Source: Spyradenecus sp045634445 | GTDB lineage: Bacteria; Verrucomicrobiota; Kiritimatiellia; RFP12; DVOR01 | NCBI GenBank assembly: GCA_045634445.1 | Contig: JAZRAG010000073.1 | Coordinates: 1-48,896 of the forward strand | Length of the DNA: 48,896 nt | Reading direction: 5' to 3' | Shown here: positions 1 to 7,531 of the stretch, piece by piece | Layout: every line of letters begins with the position of its first letter | Numbering within the stretch: the first letter of the stretch is position 1 | Notes under the pieces: generated by a model | Told to the model about the DNA's origin: nothing | Databases searched by the model: none | The model's input: only the letters and a program-made list of their open reading frames with translations | Made by a program: the position numbers and the translations under genes

Positions 1-57
1 ACTCTGCTTGAGTTTCCCGCCCAGCCCCCCGCAGATCTCACCCCTTACCTAGCCTAA
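1..57 (+). CDS. C-terminal end of an unidentified plus-strand gene (partial)
   Basis: The first forward frame is open from the window edge and reads TLLEFPAQPPADLTPYLA before a TAA at 55-57. The other two forward frames stop by base 51. A good rho-independent terminator follows 22 bases later, which supports this being the end of a real transcription unit. Eighteen residues are too few to name a family. Confidence 0.4.
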   Translation, partial: TLLEFPAQPPADLTPYLA

Positions 58-79
58 CCCGCGCCTCATAAAAACAACA

Positions 80-112
80 AACCGCCGCTTACAAAGGCAA
101 GTGGCGGTTTTT
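80..112 (+). terminator. Rho-independent terminator, possibly bidirectional
   Basis: An 11-bp stem (AACCGCCGCTT at 80-90 with AAGTGGCGGTT at 99-109, one G-U pair) is followed by a T run. It lies just after the partial plus-strand gene. The opposite strand also ends in a T-rich stretch, so it may stop traffic from both sides. Confidence 0.8.
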
Positions 113-130
113 GTTTAAAATCGCTTCGCG

Positions 131-530
131 TTAACGCAGTCGGAAGGAGTAGCCCGAACCCAAAAACTGCACGGCTTGACGAATCCAGAAACTTATCCCA
201 TCTGTACAATCGTAATATTCTCAAGCGTTCCATTGCTCTGAAGCATATCCACTATAGCACCATTGGCATTAAGGTCGCCCGCCACCACAATAGTAGCATC
301 TTCAAACGTAGTTCCCAATGCCGCAGAACCGCCTTTAAGCGTAATCGTATGGCCCTGAGCATCCACCGTGCTCGTAAGGCTGCTCCCTTCTTACGAATCG
401 TCTTGATGGAGTTGTAAGAGTACATGTAATTACCCTGCCAAAAGGTATCCACCGAGTCCACATACTGCGGAAAGAAGTAATAAATCCAATCGCACCCCAT
501 CTGCAGCCACGTCAAAGTTTTCTCTTCGCT
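131..530 (-). pseudogene. Frameshifted remnant of a repetitive surface or autotransporter-like protein
   Basis: No single frame covers this stretch, but three successive minus-strand frames read like pieces of one extracellular protein. Around 400-480 one frame contains VDTFWQGNYMYSYNS. From about 193 to 385 a second frame contains STVDAQGHTITLKGG and then TTFEDATIVVAGDLNANGAI, which has the Gly/Asn/Thr-rich beta-repeat texture of passenger domains, and it ends at 193. From about 131 to 200 a third frame reads ISFWIRQAVQFLGSGYSFRLR and ends at 131, resembling a C-terminal tail. At least two frameshifts are therefore needed. The naive 106-codon frame at 252-572 runs through the terminator of the gene upstream, so its N-terminus is not real. 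I infer a decayed gene; the family is uncertain. Confidence 0.5.
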
Positions 531-564
531 AAAAAAAACACACAGCCAAAATTTTGGCTGTGTG
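531..564 (-). terminator. Terminator of the large LRR gene
   Basis: A perfect 26-base palindrome at 539-564 (CACACAGCC arms around AAAATTTT) is followed on the minus strand by eight T residues. It sits 31 bases after the stop of the 595-4545 gene. Confidence 0.9.
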
Positions 565-594
565 CGTTTCACTATCTTTCAAAGAGTCGCCTTA

Positions 595-3500
595 TTAGTA
601 TTTCCACAAGGTTCCCTCAACATAGTCGTCATAATCTCCCTCAGAGAAGAAGATTGTGCCGCTATCATCAATGGTTAAGAAGAGCGTAGTCTTACCATCT
701 GGCTTTCCTTGTTCGTTATACCAAGCAACGTTCACCTTGACAGTATACTCCGATTCCGACCTTTCAGTAATAATACCCTTACCCGAAATCTCGCCAGAGG
801 CATTATCGTCAAAGTCCATAGAACCCGTTACAACGCCATCACCGCCGATTGTAATCCAAGCAAAACCATAAACAGTCACCCAATCATTCCAATCATAATA
901 GTCGTTCCTTACGTCACCGTAATAGGTGCCAAGACTCCAAGTTGGCAGTGCCGTCACAGTCATGACCATTTCGGAGGTAACCTTACTGCCAGCAGCCGTT
1001 ATCATAGTCAAAGAGACCGTGTAAGTACCAGCCTTCGTTGGCACGCCCACAATCTGCCACTCGCCGAGCTCATTCTTCACAAGCTTCAATCCTGCAGGGA
1101 GACCCTTCGCAGTGAGAGACTTCACAGAAGAATGTGCCCAAAGACCAAGCGTGATTTCTTGACTCGGACCACCTACGTAGACATCCATTTCTGCTAATTC
1201 CGTGGGATCGGGCAAATCGATCTCAGCATCTTCAGCTTTAACTTCAATCTCATGCACAAAGGTCTTTACCACGCCAATCTCTGTTGTAACCGTAGCGCAA
1301 ACTTTATACGACCCAACCTTCGTAGGCATGCCTGTTATAGACACAACCCCATCTACCAACTTACCGGCCTCCAAACCTGTTGGCAGACCTGCGATCTTCA
1401 CCGATTTAATTTCAGATTCAGCGGCAGTAAACTCAAGCGTTTTAGACACTTGGTCGCCAACCATCATCTGTTCGGGTAAAGATTCAAGAGTCGTCCCAAC
1501 CAATTCAACCTTAAACCTTGCAATGATTGAAATCGCCTTGGAGGATTCCACCCATTCCGTTGTCATCGTGTCAACATACTTTGGAGAATCCCCCAAGTCT
1601 CTTGAATTGGTTTCATCATACCACCCTAAGAAGGTTGCATACTTCGGCACCGTGGCAGTTAAGGTAAACGCCTTGCCCACCAAATAAGTCCCCGCGCCCT
1701 TCACCTTACACTTATCATCCCCACCTTCAACCTTAATGGAGATGGTCGGAATTTCTGTAGCTTCATAGCGTAGGAGAACGAGGTCTCCCTTATTGTTAAA
1801 GAGAACCGAGTCATAGACTCCAGGTTTCGTGAAGGTCGCAGCCAAGCACTCTTTCTTGGCATCTAACTTAACTCCCGTAGCCGCCGTAGCAAGCGTGTAT
1901 CCCTTCACTGAGATTTCAACTTTTTCACCTGGCACTATTTCATCTACTTCGTTGGGTTGGCAACCAATAAAGGCGCCCTTACCCACTGTCTTAACCGTAG
2001 AGGGGAAATAGACATAACTTATCTGCAGATTACTACACCCAGCAAAGGCATTCGCACCGATTGTTGTTACACCATCAGGGATCCAGACAGATTCAATCAA
2101 CAAATCATCTTTAAACGCATTTGCCGCGATCTCCGTCACGGGCACGCCGTCAATGTCTTCAGGAATTTCTAAGTCAATATCTGTATTGTAGATCGTGCGA
2201 CCAGTAATCGTTACCTTATCCTTAGAGACTTTATACGTCCAACGATCAATTGTCGTCATTGATGTCGGGTATCCACACCATAAGCCGTTGTGAATCTCAT
2301 CCTCCCAATATTCAGCATTTTCTTCTAAATACTGAACATTCACATCAAAGTCAAGGAGCCACTCCTCCCCAGTCCAGTCATCATATTGCCATTCAGAAAA
2401 TCCGCAAAAATCCGGAGGTTCGCCCATGAAAGTCATCGTCAAAGGCGCCTCACTCTGATAAGCAGATTCACTAATGCTATCTACTCCAGCAGGGATAACC
2501 ACCTGCCCTTTCTTAGCGGGAATAGCAAAGAGGTAATCCATTGAATCATTATACAATACGCCATCGATGGACTTGCAGTAAGGATTACCAGCCTCAACAT
2601 TAATCGCAGCGAGGTTGGCGCAATTACGGAACATATAATTACCTTCCATGTTGCAATTCTTGGGAATTGTCACCTTCGTAATTGCGGGAGGAACGGCAGC
2701 AAGATAAAGCATTTCTTCGTCATCCCACCATTCGACCCAATACAACACGCCATCAATGGACTTGTAGTAGGGATTACCAGCCTCAACATTAATTGTGGTG
2801 AGCTTAGAGCAATTACGGAACAAATAATCACCTTCTCCAACGGATTCGCAATTCTTGGGAATTGTCACCTTCGTAATTGCGGAAGGAACGGCAACAAGAT
2901 AAAGCTCCCCTTCGAAACAATACAACACGCCATCAATGGACTTGTAGTAGGGATTACCAGCCTCAACATTAATTGCCGTCAAATTTGGACAATCTTGAAG
3001 TATTCTTGAAAAGCCCTCACCAACCCACTCACAATCTCTCGGGATTGTAAAGGATTTAATTGTAGGGTCAAGCACAACCACAGGGCAACCATCTTGATAC
3101 AAAATACCGCCGAGGCTCTCATACTCCGCATCCTCATAAAACCACTCTTCATCCTCATAAGGCGTCATGTCTGGTGCCATCCAGAGACCCTTCCACATGC
3201 CCTCGTCATCAATTACCTTCTCCCATTCTGCCGCATATTGGAGAGGATAATAGCCAGACGCATTTGACCCAGAAGCCCCAGTAAACGCACCTGAGTTTAC
3301 TTTTTTAGGCGGTTTGCCTGCGAAATAAACTGAATAAGAATCCCACGACGCGAATGCGTCTGCTTCAATTGTTGTAACCGAGGCTGGAATCTTTACCGTT
3401 GCACCACTCGCAAGAGCATAATCGAATGCCGCCCAATCAATCGTTGTCACGCCTTCATGAAGTATGACCTCTTGTAAACCCCATCCCCCGAAATTACACC

Positions 3501-4545
3501 CACCAAACGTCCACTCATCAATCTTCTTTACCGTTGATGGGATTTCAACTCGTTCTAAGTTGTAACAAGTTGTGAATGCATCCTTACCAATGGTCGTCAC
3601 CCCTTCAGGAATTACAATTGATTCTAAACTCGAACCAGCGAAAGCTGCTTGGCCTATCTTTTTCAGCGTGTTTGGAAGTAGTACACTATAACCCTCACCA
3701 TAACAACCACAAAATGCACCAGGCACAATTTCAGTGATGCCCTGCGGTACCACTTCGGACTGAAGTGGATATGGAGCAGCAATTAGTTGTGTACCCTTCT
3801 TATTGCACAAAAATCCATTTTTGACACAAAGATTGGGGTTATTTTCAGCAACTTCAAATGAACTAATCTTTGCATCACAAAATACATTCCATCCATCAAT
3901 CAAACCTTTAACGGTGGAAGGAAGGGATACCGTTAAATTCTCACAACCACCAAACGCATCCCTACCAATTGATGTAACACCTTCAGGAATAATTACCTTT
4001 GTCAAATTTCTGCATCCGCTAAACGCCATGCTTCCAATGGCAGTCACAGGCATACCATTAATCTTGGCAGGAATACTTAGTACACCTTCCGTATCCGTTG
4101 GGATTGCGGCTGTGCGTTCAATACAGTAGTCCCCCTTACCACCACACTGCTCGCACCCAGACTGCGGGCTATTGTAAGGCGGGTACTCCCCACTACACCA
4201 ATAAACGGCCTTACCAATAATTGTGATCTTACCACCCACAATTATGTAATTAATCCCCACATCCTCTTGCGCAGACGTTTCCCCATAAATCCAAACATCC
4301 GTATCAACGACAGTTCTCCCATTCTCTTCATACTCATCTTCAAAGGTGTACACCTCCAATCCGTCAGGCAAACCTTCTGCCCAAACGTAATAATACGAAT
4401 CACCTTCTTCAATTTCAAATGCTTTGACGTTACATGGACGATCCTTTACGAACCCAAGCAATGTCGGTGTCTCCTCCACGGTCAACCTAGCTAATGCCAT
4501 AAACGAATAACAAAGCGCAAACGCTAACAATAGTAATCGTTTCAT
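595..4545 (-). CDS. Large exported BspA-like leucine-rich-repeat protein with Ig-like and InlB-type modules
   Basis: A 1316-residue protein opening with a clear signal peptide (MKRLLLLAFALCYSFMALA). I start it at the ATG ending at 4545 because AAAGGA lies about 10 bases upstream; an in-frame ATG 36 bases earlier lacks the signal-peptide start. The first ~900 residues are LRR_5/BspA-type repeats of the pattern IPEGVTSIGRDAFGGCENL. They include three near-identical copies of INVEAGNPYYKSIDGVLY (DNA about 2560-2990), which suggests recent internal duplication. An InlB B-repeat-like module follows (YLVGKAFTLTATVP ... FLGWYDE), then two putative Ig domains of the He_PIG type (GLPTGLEAGKLVDGVVSITG; GLPAGLKLVKNELGEWQIVG), and a unique acidic, aromatic C-terminus. 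Family members are usually secreted or surface-attached adhesion proteins. No LPXTG or obvious sorting signal is visible. Confidence 0.88.
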   Translation of the reverse strand: MKRLLLLAFALCYSFMALARLTVEETPTLLGFVKDRPCNVKAFEIEEGDSYYYVWAEGLPDGLEVYTFEDEYEENGRTVVDTDVWIYGETSAQEDVGINYIIVGGKITIIGKAVYWCSGEYPPYNSPQSGCEQCGGKGDYCIERTAAIPTDTEGVLSIPAKINGMPVTAIGSMAFSGCRNLTKVIIPEGVTSIGRDAFGGCENLTVSLPSTVKGLIDGWNVFCDAKISSFEVAENNPNLCVKNGFLCNKKGTQLIAAPYPLQSEVVPQGITEIVPGAFCGCYGEGYSVLLPNTLKKIGQAAFAGSSLESIVIPEGVTTIGKDAFTTCYNLERVEIPSTVKKIDEWTFGGCNFGGWGLQEVILHEGVTTIDWAAFDYALASGATVKIPASVTTIEADAFASWDSYSVYFAGKPPKKVNSGAFTGASGSNASGYYPLQYAAEWEKVIDDEGMWKGLWMAPDMTPYEDEEWFYEDAEYESLGGILYQDGCPVVVLDPTIKSFTIPRDCEWVGEGFSRILQDCPNLTAINVEAGNPYYKSIDGVLYCFEGELYLVAVPSAITKVTIPKNCESVGEGDYLFRNCSKLTTINVEAGNPYYKSIDGVLYWVEWWDDEEMLYLAAVPPAITKVTIPKNCNMEGNYMFRNCANLAAINVEAGNPYCKSIDGVLYNDSMDYLFAIPAKKGQVVIPAGVDSISESAYQSEAPLTMTFMGEPPDFCGFSEWQYDDWTGEEWLLDFDVNVQYLEENAEYWEDEIHNGLWCGYPTSMTTIDRWTYKVSKDKVTITGRTIYNTDIDLEIPEDIDGVPVTEIAANAFKDDLLIESVWIPDGVTTIGANAFAGCSNLQISYVYFPSTVKTVGKGAFIGCQPNEVDEIVPGEKVEISVKGYTLATAATGVKLDAKKECLAATFTKPGVYDSVLFNNKGDLVLLRYEATEIPTISIKVEGGDDKCKVKGAGTYLVGKAFTLTATVPKYATFLGWYDETNSRDLGDSPKYVDTMTTEWVESSKAISIIARFKVELVGTTLESLPEQMMVGDQVSKTLEFTAAESEIKSVKIAGLPTGLEAGKLVDGVVSITGMPTKVGSYKVCATVTTEIGVVKTFVHEIEVKAEDAEIDLPDPTELAEMDVYVGGPSQEITLGLWAHSSVKSLTAKGLPAGLKLVKNELGEWQIVGVPTKAGTYTVSLTMITAAGSKVTSEMVMTVTALPTWSLGTYYGDVRNDYYDWNDWVTVYGFAWITIGGDGVVTGSMDFDDNASGEISGKGIITERSESEYTVKVNVAWYNEQGKPDGKTTLFLTIDDSGTIFFSEGDYDDYVEGTLWKY

Positions 4546-4629
4546 CTTTCCCATCCTTTCAATATTTGAGGTTAAAATCACACCTCAATCGTTCTTTGCG
4601 ACACGATCCATCGTGCTAACCCTACTCAT

Positions 4630-4658
4630 AGTATATTCCTCCATACTTTAAAACGCAA
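4630..4658 (-). promoter_or_regulatory. Promoter of the LRR gene
   Basis: On the minus strand, -35 TTGCGT (4653-4658), a 17-base spacer and -10 TATACT (4630-4635). The predicted leader is about 78 bases and contains two small hairpins (CACGA/TCGTG, and TTGAGGT/ACCTCAA just before the ribosome binding site). Confidence 0.7.
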
Positions 4659-4708
4659 GGGCTTTTTAAATCACCACCCTCTTAAAAAAGAAAATCCCAC
4701 TTTATCTA

Positions 4709-5444
4709 TTATCATTTTTTCAGATGATTGTACTATTTTTGGGGAGCCGTTTTGCATTCATATGTAATTGATTTCTAATAGCTTATTTCGGGGCTAAATT
4801 GCATTCCAAAAAATTAGTATGGGATTATGCATTTTGTACTATTGCATTTCTCCAAAATTAGTACAAAAGTGGAATAAATTCATAAAGGGTTAAGTTGCGA
4901 TTCAGTTTGAATCAGATGGAGATTGAATTTGAATCAAACTGATTCTTAATTTGAATCTTTCATTTCTTCAATACTTTGTACCATATTTGCCGTGCCATAA
5001 CTTATTCATTTACAATAACTTATCTTGAATATTTTATGACGGGCAATTTTAGGCTTAAAATCAGTACAAATTGTACTATTCATGCAAAATTTAAACAGTA
5101 CAATTTTTGGTGGGGCCAATTATTTGAAGGGGAAATTTCCGCTCGGGAAGAAATCTTAAACAGTACAATTTTTGGCCGGGGACTTTTTAGACCTGTCTAG
5201 AAAATTCTAGAAAATAGTACGAAGCTCTGAAGAAGTGAAACCATTGGAATTGAAACTTAAAACCAATGGTATTAATTTTCCGTGTTTTTGTACTAATTTT
5301 CTAGAAATGCAATAGTACAAAATGCATTGCCCCATACTAATTTTTTGGAATGCAATTTAGCCCCAAAATAAGCAATTGGAATGCAACGGCATACGGGGAA
5401 AATGCATCGCGGGTGTCATAGTACATTTACTGAAAAATTGATAA
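4709..5444. mobile_element. AT-rich inverted-repeat element interrupted by a MITE
   Basis: Two 88-base arms, 4781-4868 and 5286-5373, are inverted copies of each other with few mismatches; both contain GGAATGCAATTTAGCCCC or its complement. Weaker complementarity continues outwards: TTATCATTTTTTCAG at 4709 matches the complement of CTGAAAAATTGATAA ending at 5444. Removing the nested 283-bp element leaves about 450 bp. There is no coding capacity. I infer a non-autonomous transposable element that received a second insertion. Confidence 0.6.
4958..5240 (+). mobile_element. MITE-like element, copy A (283 bp)
   Basis: The ends are inverted: TTTCATTTCTTC at 4958 and GAAGAAGTGAAA ending at 5240, each followed inwards by 8 bases and then GTAC. 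The same sequence recurs at 47775-48058 (same orientation) and 11570-11851 (inverted), with lengths of 283, 284 and 282 bp. Inside are AAACAGTACAATTTTTGG repeated twice and a CTAGAAAATTCTAG palindrome. It has no convincing ORF and no target duplication that I can see. Confidence 0.75.
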
Positions 5445-5778
5445 CTTAAGACGTAAAACAGTGCATCGAGCCTTACGATCAATTGTGAAAGAAACCTCCG
5501 AGGAAGGTATTACAATTACCCATATTTTAACCGATAATGGAACAGAGTTCACGGACACCAAGAAGGTTGAGAAAATTACACGAGCAATGCTCTTTTATAC
5601 ACATGCATGTGCAGCCTGGGAAAAGGGATACATTGAGAACTCTAATCGCCTTATCCGTCGCTTCTATCCAAAAACCACCGACTTTTCTCGATTAATAGCC
5701 AAAGACATCGCGATTCTCCAGTATAAACTCGCACATTACCCACGTTCATCACAACTCAAACAAAAAGGTGCTGCATGA
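5444..5778 (+). pseudogene. IS30-family transposase, C-terminal fragment
   Basis: About 106 residues match the end of an IS30-type DDE integrase core: HILTDNGTEF carries the second catalytic Asp, then WEKGYIENSNRLIRRFYPKTTDF carries the catalytic Glu in the W-E-K-G-x-x-E-N context. The N-terminal helix-turn-helix and the first catalytic Asp are missing. The frame is closed upstream by TGA at 5431, where the inverted-repeat element begins, so the gene is truncated, probably by that element. The last residues (HYPRSSQLKQKGAA) also depart from the usual N-x-RPRK ending. Confidence 0.8.
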
Positions 5779-5803
5779 AAATTTTCAATGTTTTTCCCTC
5801 CCG

Positions 5804-5830
5804 CCTGCGCAATTTGTCTTGCATTTCACC
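5804..5830 (-). repeat. Right terminal inverted repeat of the IS30-like element
   Basis: Read on the minus strand, GGTGAAATGCAAGACAAATT then GCGCAGG. It pairs with the left end at 11356-11384 (TGAAAAGTGCACAATG then TATTTGCGCAGG): TGAAA, TGCA and TTGCGCAGG are shared in order. It lies 25 bases after the transposase stop, where an IS right end is expected. Confidence 0.55.
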
Positions 5831-5845
5831 TTTTAGCCATCGAGC
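5831..5845. repeat. 15-bp direct repeat next to an IS30 end (copy 1)
   Basis: TTTTAGCCATCGAGC directly abuts the IS right end here and the IS left end at 11341-11355, in the same orientation. It is either a target sequence used twice or an unusually long target duplication. Confidence 0.6.
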
Positions 5846-6415
5846 CGAGCGCCTGCGGCGTGGTACGGTGTGAAGTGGCCGCCCCTTCGGGGCTAGGGCG
5901 CCTGCGGCTGTAGAGGACCACGCGGGGCGTGGTAGAGGACGGGCTGACGCCCGTTGAAGACCGCTACGCGGTAGAGGGCGCTCTGCGAGCGCGGGAATTA
6001 CGGGCCGATGGCCTTGTGGATTAGCGCCTGCACCGCAGGCGACATGCGGAACGCTTAATAGCACAACGCTTAAAGCGGTCTGCGCCCTGGCAGACGTCAA
6101 ACGCTCCGCGTAGCCTCCTCGGGAAGCGGATGCGAAGCGAACGCTTCTTGCGCCGAGGGGCAAGCGGAGTAAGACTTGCGTTCTTGCGGAAATGCGAAGC
6201 ACCCGTCCTCGTCGTCCTACCGCGTAGCGCTCTCTTAACACTTGAGGTGAGGCGGCCTATGGCCGCAGTTGATGGTTGTCAGTTATCAGTTGACAGCGAT
6301 TGTCGTCCTCGCTGCGCTCGAGTTAGAGGATTCTTGAAGCCCTGCGCTTCCGCGGGGCGTGGGGGTGCGCAGCCCCCACATCTCCACGCCTTACACTCCT
6401 GCCGCGCACGTCCCT
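5846..6415. repeat. GC-rich block of consecutive mini-hairpins (block 1)
   Basis: No gene is seen. The block is a string of short perfect palindromes with 3-4 base loops, for example ACCACGC-GGG-GCGTGGT, ACGGGC-TGAC-GCCCGT, ACCGC-TAC-GCGGT, GCGCTC-TGC-GAGCGC, GCCTGC-ACC-GCAGGC and GCGGCC-TAT-GGCCGC. GC content is clearly above the flanks. Open frames here are by-products of the GC bias. It lies downstream of the minus-strand ankyrin operon, so it could form a structured 3' region. Confidence 0.65.
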
Positions 6416-7531
6416 TTACGGATGGACATAGATGGGGAGCACCGTGGTGTCGCGGTCAACCCGAAGGTGTCGCCCATTGGGAAGGATGAAGCAGGCTTTC
6501 AGCGAGACTTTTTCATTACCCGTCGCCAAGACTTTCTCGTTTAAGAAAAAGGTCGTACTGGGAGAAGGGTTCCCATCGATATACCCTACGGGTTTATCCT
6601 TAAAAGTGAGCGGGACCGTGGTTTGGTCATTGATGGTAATCTGCGCCGGACGATTGGCATCACAGCAGAGCATTACATAGTCACGAACGGCGTTTGGATA
6701 AAGGAGAAGCGAGAGCAATTGCTCTTTTTTCTTCCCTTGCAAGCGCGTGCTCAATGAGAAATAGATTCCGAAGTCGTCAGTGGAGAGCATGGGGTGCGAG
6801 GCCCAGTCTTGACAGGGCGCTGCAATCTGCAGTTTTTCCTGAGGGGTGGCGCTCCTTGGGTAAAAGACATGACGCGTGTGTTCCACGGGGACCGAGAGGG
6901 TGAAAAGGTGAGCCTTCCCATTGACAAAGACTGGCGTAATGACCGTAAGCGGCCCCTTCTCTACCTCGTTTTTGATAGGTGACTTGGAGCCCGCCGTCCA
7001 CTGATAGGTGACGCTTTCATTCGGCTTTAACGTCGTTAATGGGAGTTTGTAGTTCATCAGCGTACCCGAAACTTCCAACAACGCGTCGGTATGAGGGTTT
7101 TTGATTGTTACCTCTACCATCTTTTTGTCTGCCTGCCACGTATAGGCGACGACATCAGCAGAGATGGCGCTCGGCTCAAGCGTAAGGGAGCGTTGCGCGG
7201 CGAGGCTTTGTAGGAGTGTCCACACGTTATTGTAGGAGTTCACCGCGCCATGCCGAATCGTTTCCTTTGAACCGTAGTATTGGCAAAAACGTCGCACCGC
7301 GCGTTCGCAATAGGTTTCTCCTGAAAACTGCTCCAGCGCTTTAAGGTCCGCTTCTGGCAAGAACTGCAAGATCAAGGGTACGAAGCACGGGCGTAAGTGG
7401 TCGGGGATTTCATTACTCCAGCGTCCACTCGGCGTGAAATACTCTTGGCCGAAGCGCAGTGTAATCGTTGGCAATTCTGCAAATAGGGTGCTCACACAGA
7501 GGAGCAGACTCAACATTAAAAGACGTTTCAT
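6416..7531 (-). CDS. Exported protein of unknown function, last gene of the ankyrin operon
   Basis: 371 residues beginning with a signal peptide (MKRLLMLSLLLCVSTLFAELP). I do not recognise a family. The ATG overlaps the stop of the preceding gene in an ATGA arrangement and is preceded by GGAGGG, so it is translationally coupled. The middle contains a beta-rich stretch with MVEVTIKNPHTDALLEVSG. This resembles segments in both ankyrin proteins upstream (ALEIRLKNPSTTGNLS and VLLKMKNKDKHTTYTF), which suggests all three carry a common immunoglobulin-like fold. It has no ankyrin repeats itself and two adjacent cysteines (MLCCDAN). Probably periplasmic or surface exposed. Confidence 0.75.
   Translation of the reverse strand: MKRLLMLSLLLCVSTLFAELPTITLRFGQEYFTPSGRWSNEIPDHLRPCFVPLILQFLPEADLKALEQFSGETYCERAVRRFCQYYGSKETIRHGAVNSYNNVWTLLQSLAAQRSLTLEPSAISADVVAYTWQADKKMVEVTIKNPHTDALLEVSGTLMNYKLPLTTLKPNESVTYQWTAGSKSPIKNEVEKGPLTVITPVFVNGKAHLFTLSVPVEHTRHVFYPRSATPQEKLQIAAPCQDWASHPMLSTDDFGIYFSLSTRLQGKKKEQLLSLLLYPNAVRDYVMLCCDANRPAQITINDQTTVPLTFKDKPVGYIDGNPSPSTTFFLNEKVLATGNEKVSLKACFILPNGRHLRVDRDTTVLPIYVHP

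Noticed and set aside
4976..5200. 74-codon frame inside MITE copy A (and a 60-codon frame in copy C)
   Set aside because: Not kept open at the same length in the three copies; the repeat, not the frame, is conserved.
5756..6489. Open frames of 119-161 codons in hairpin block 1
   Set aside because: Arg/Ala/Leu-rich shadow sequence from GC-rich palindromes, without start sites or domains.
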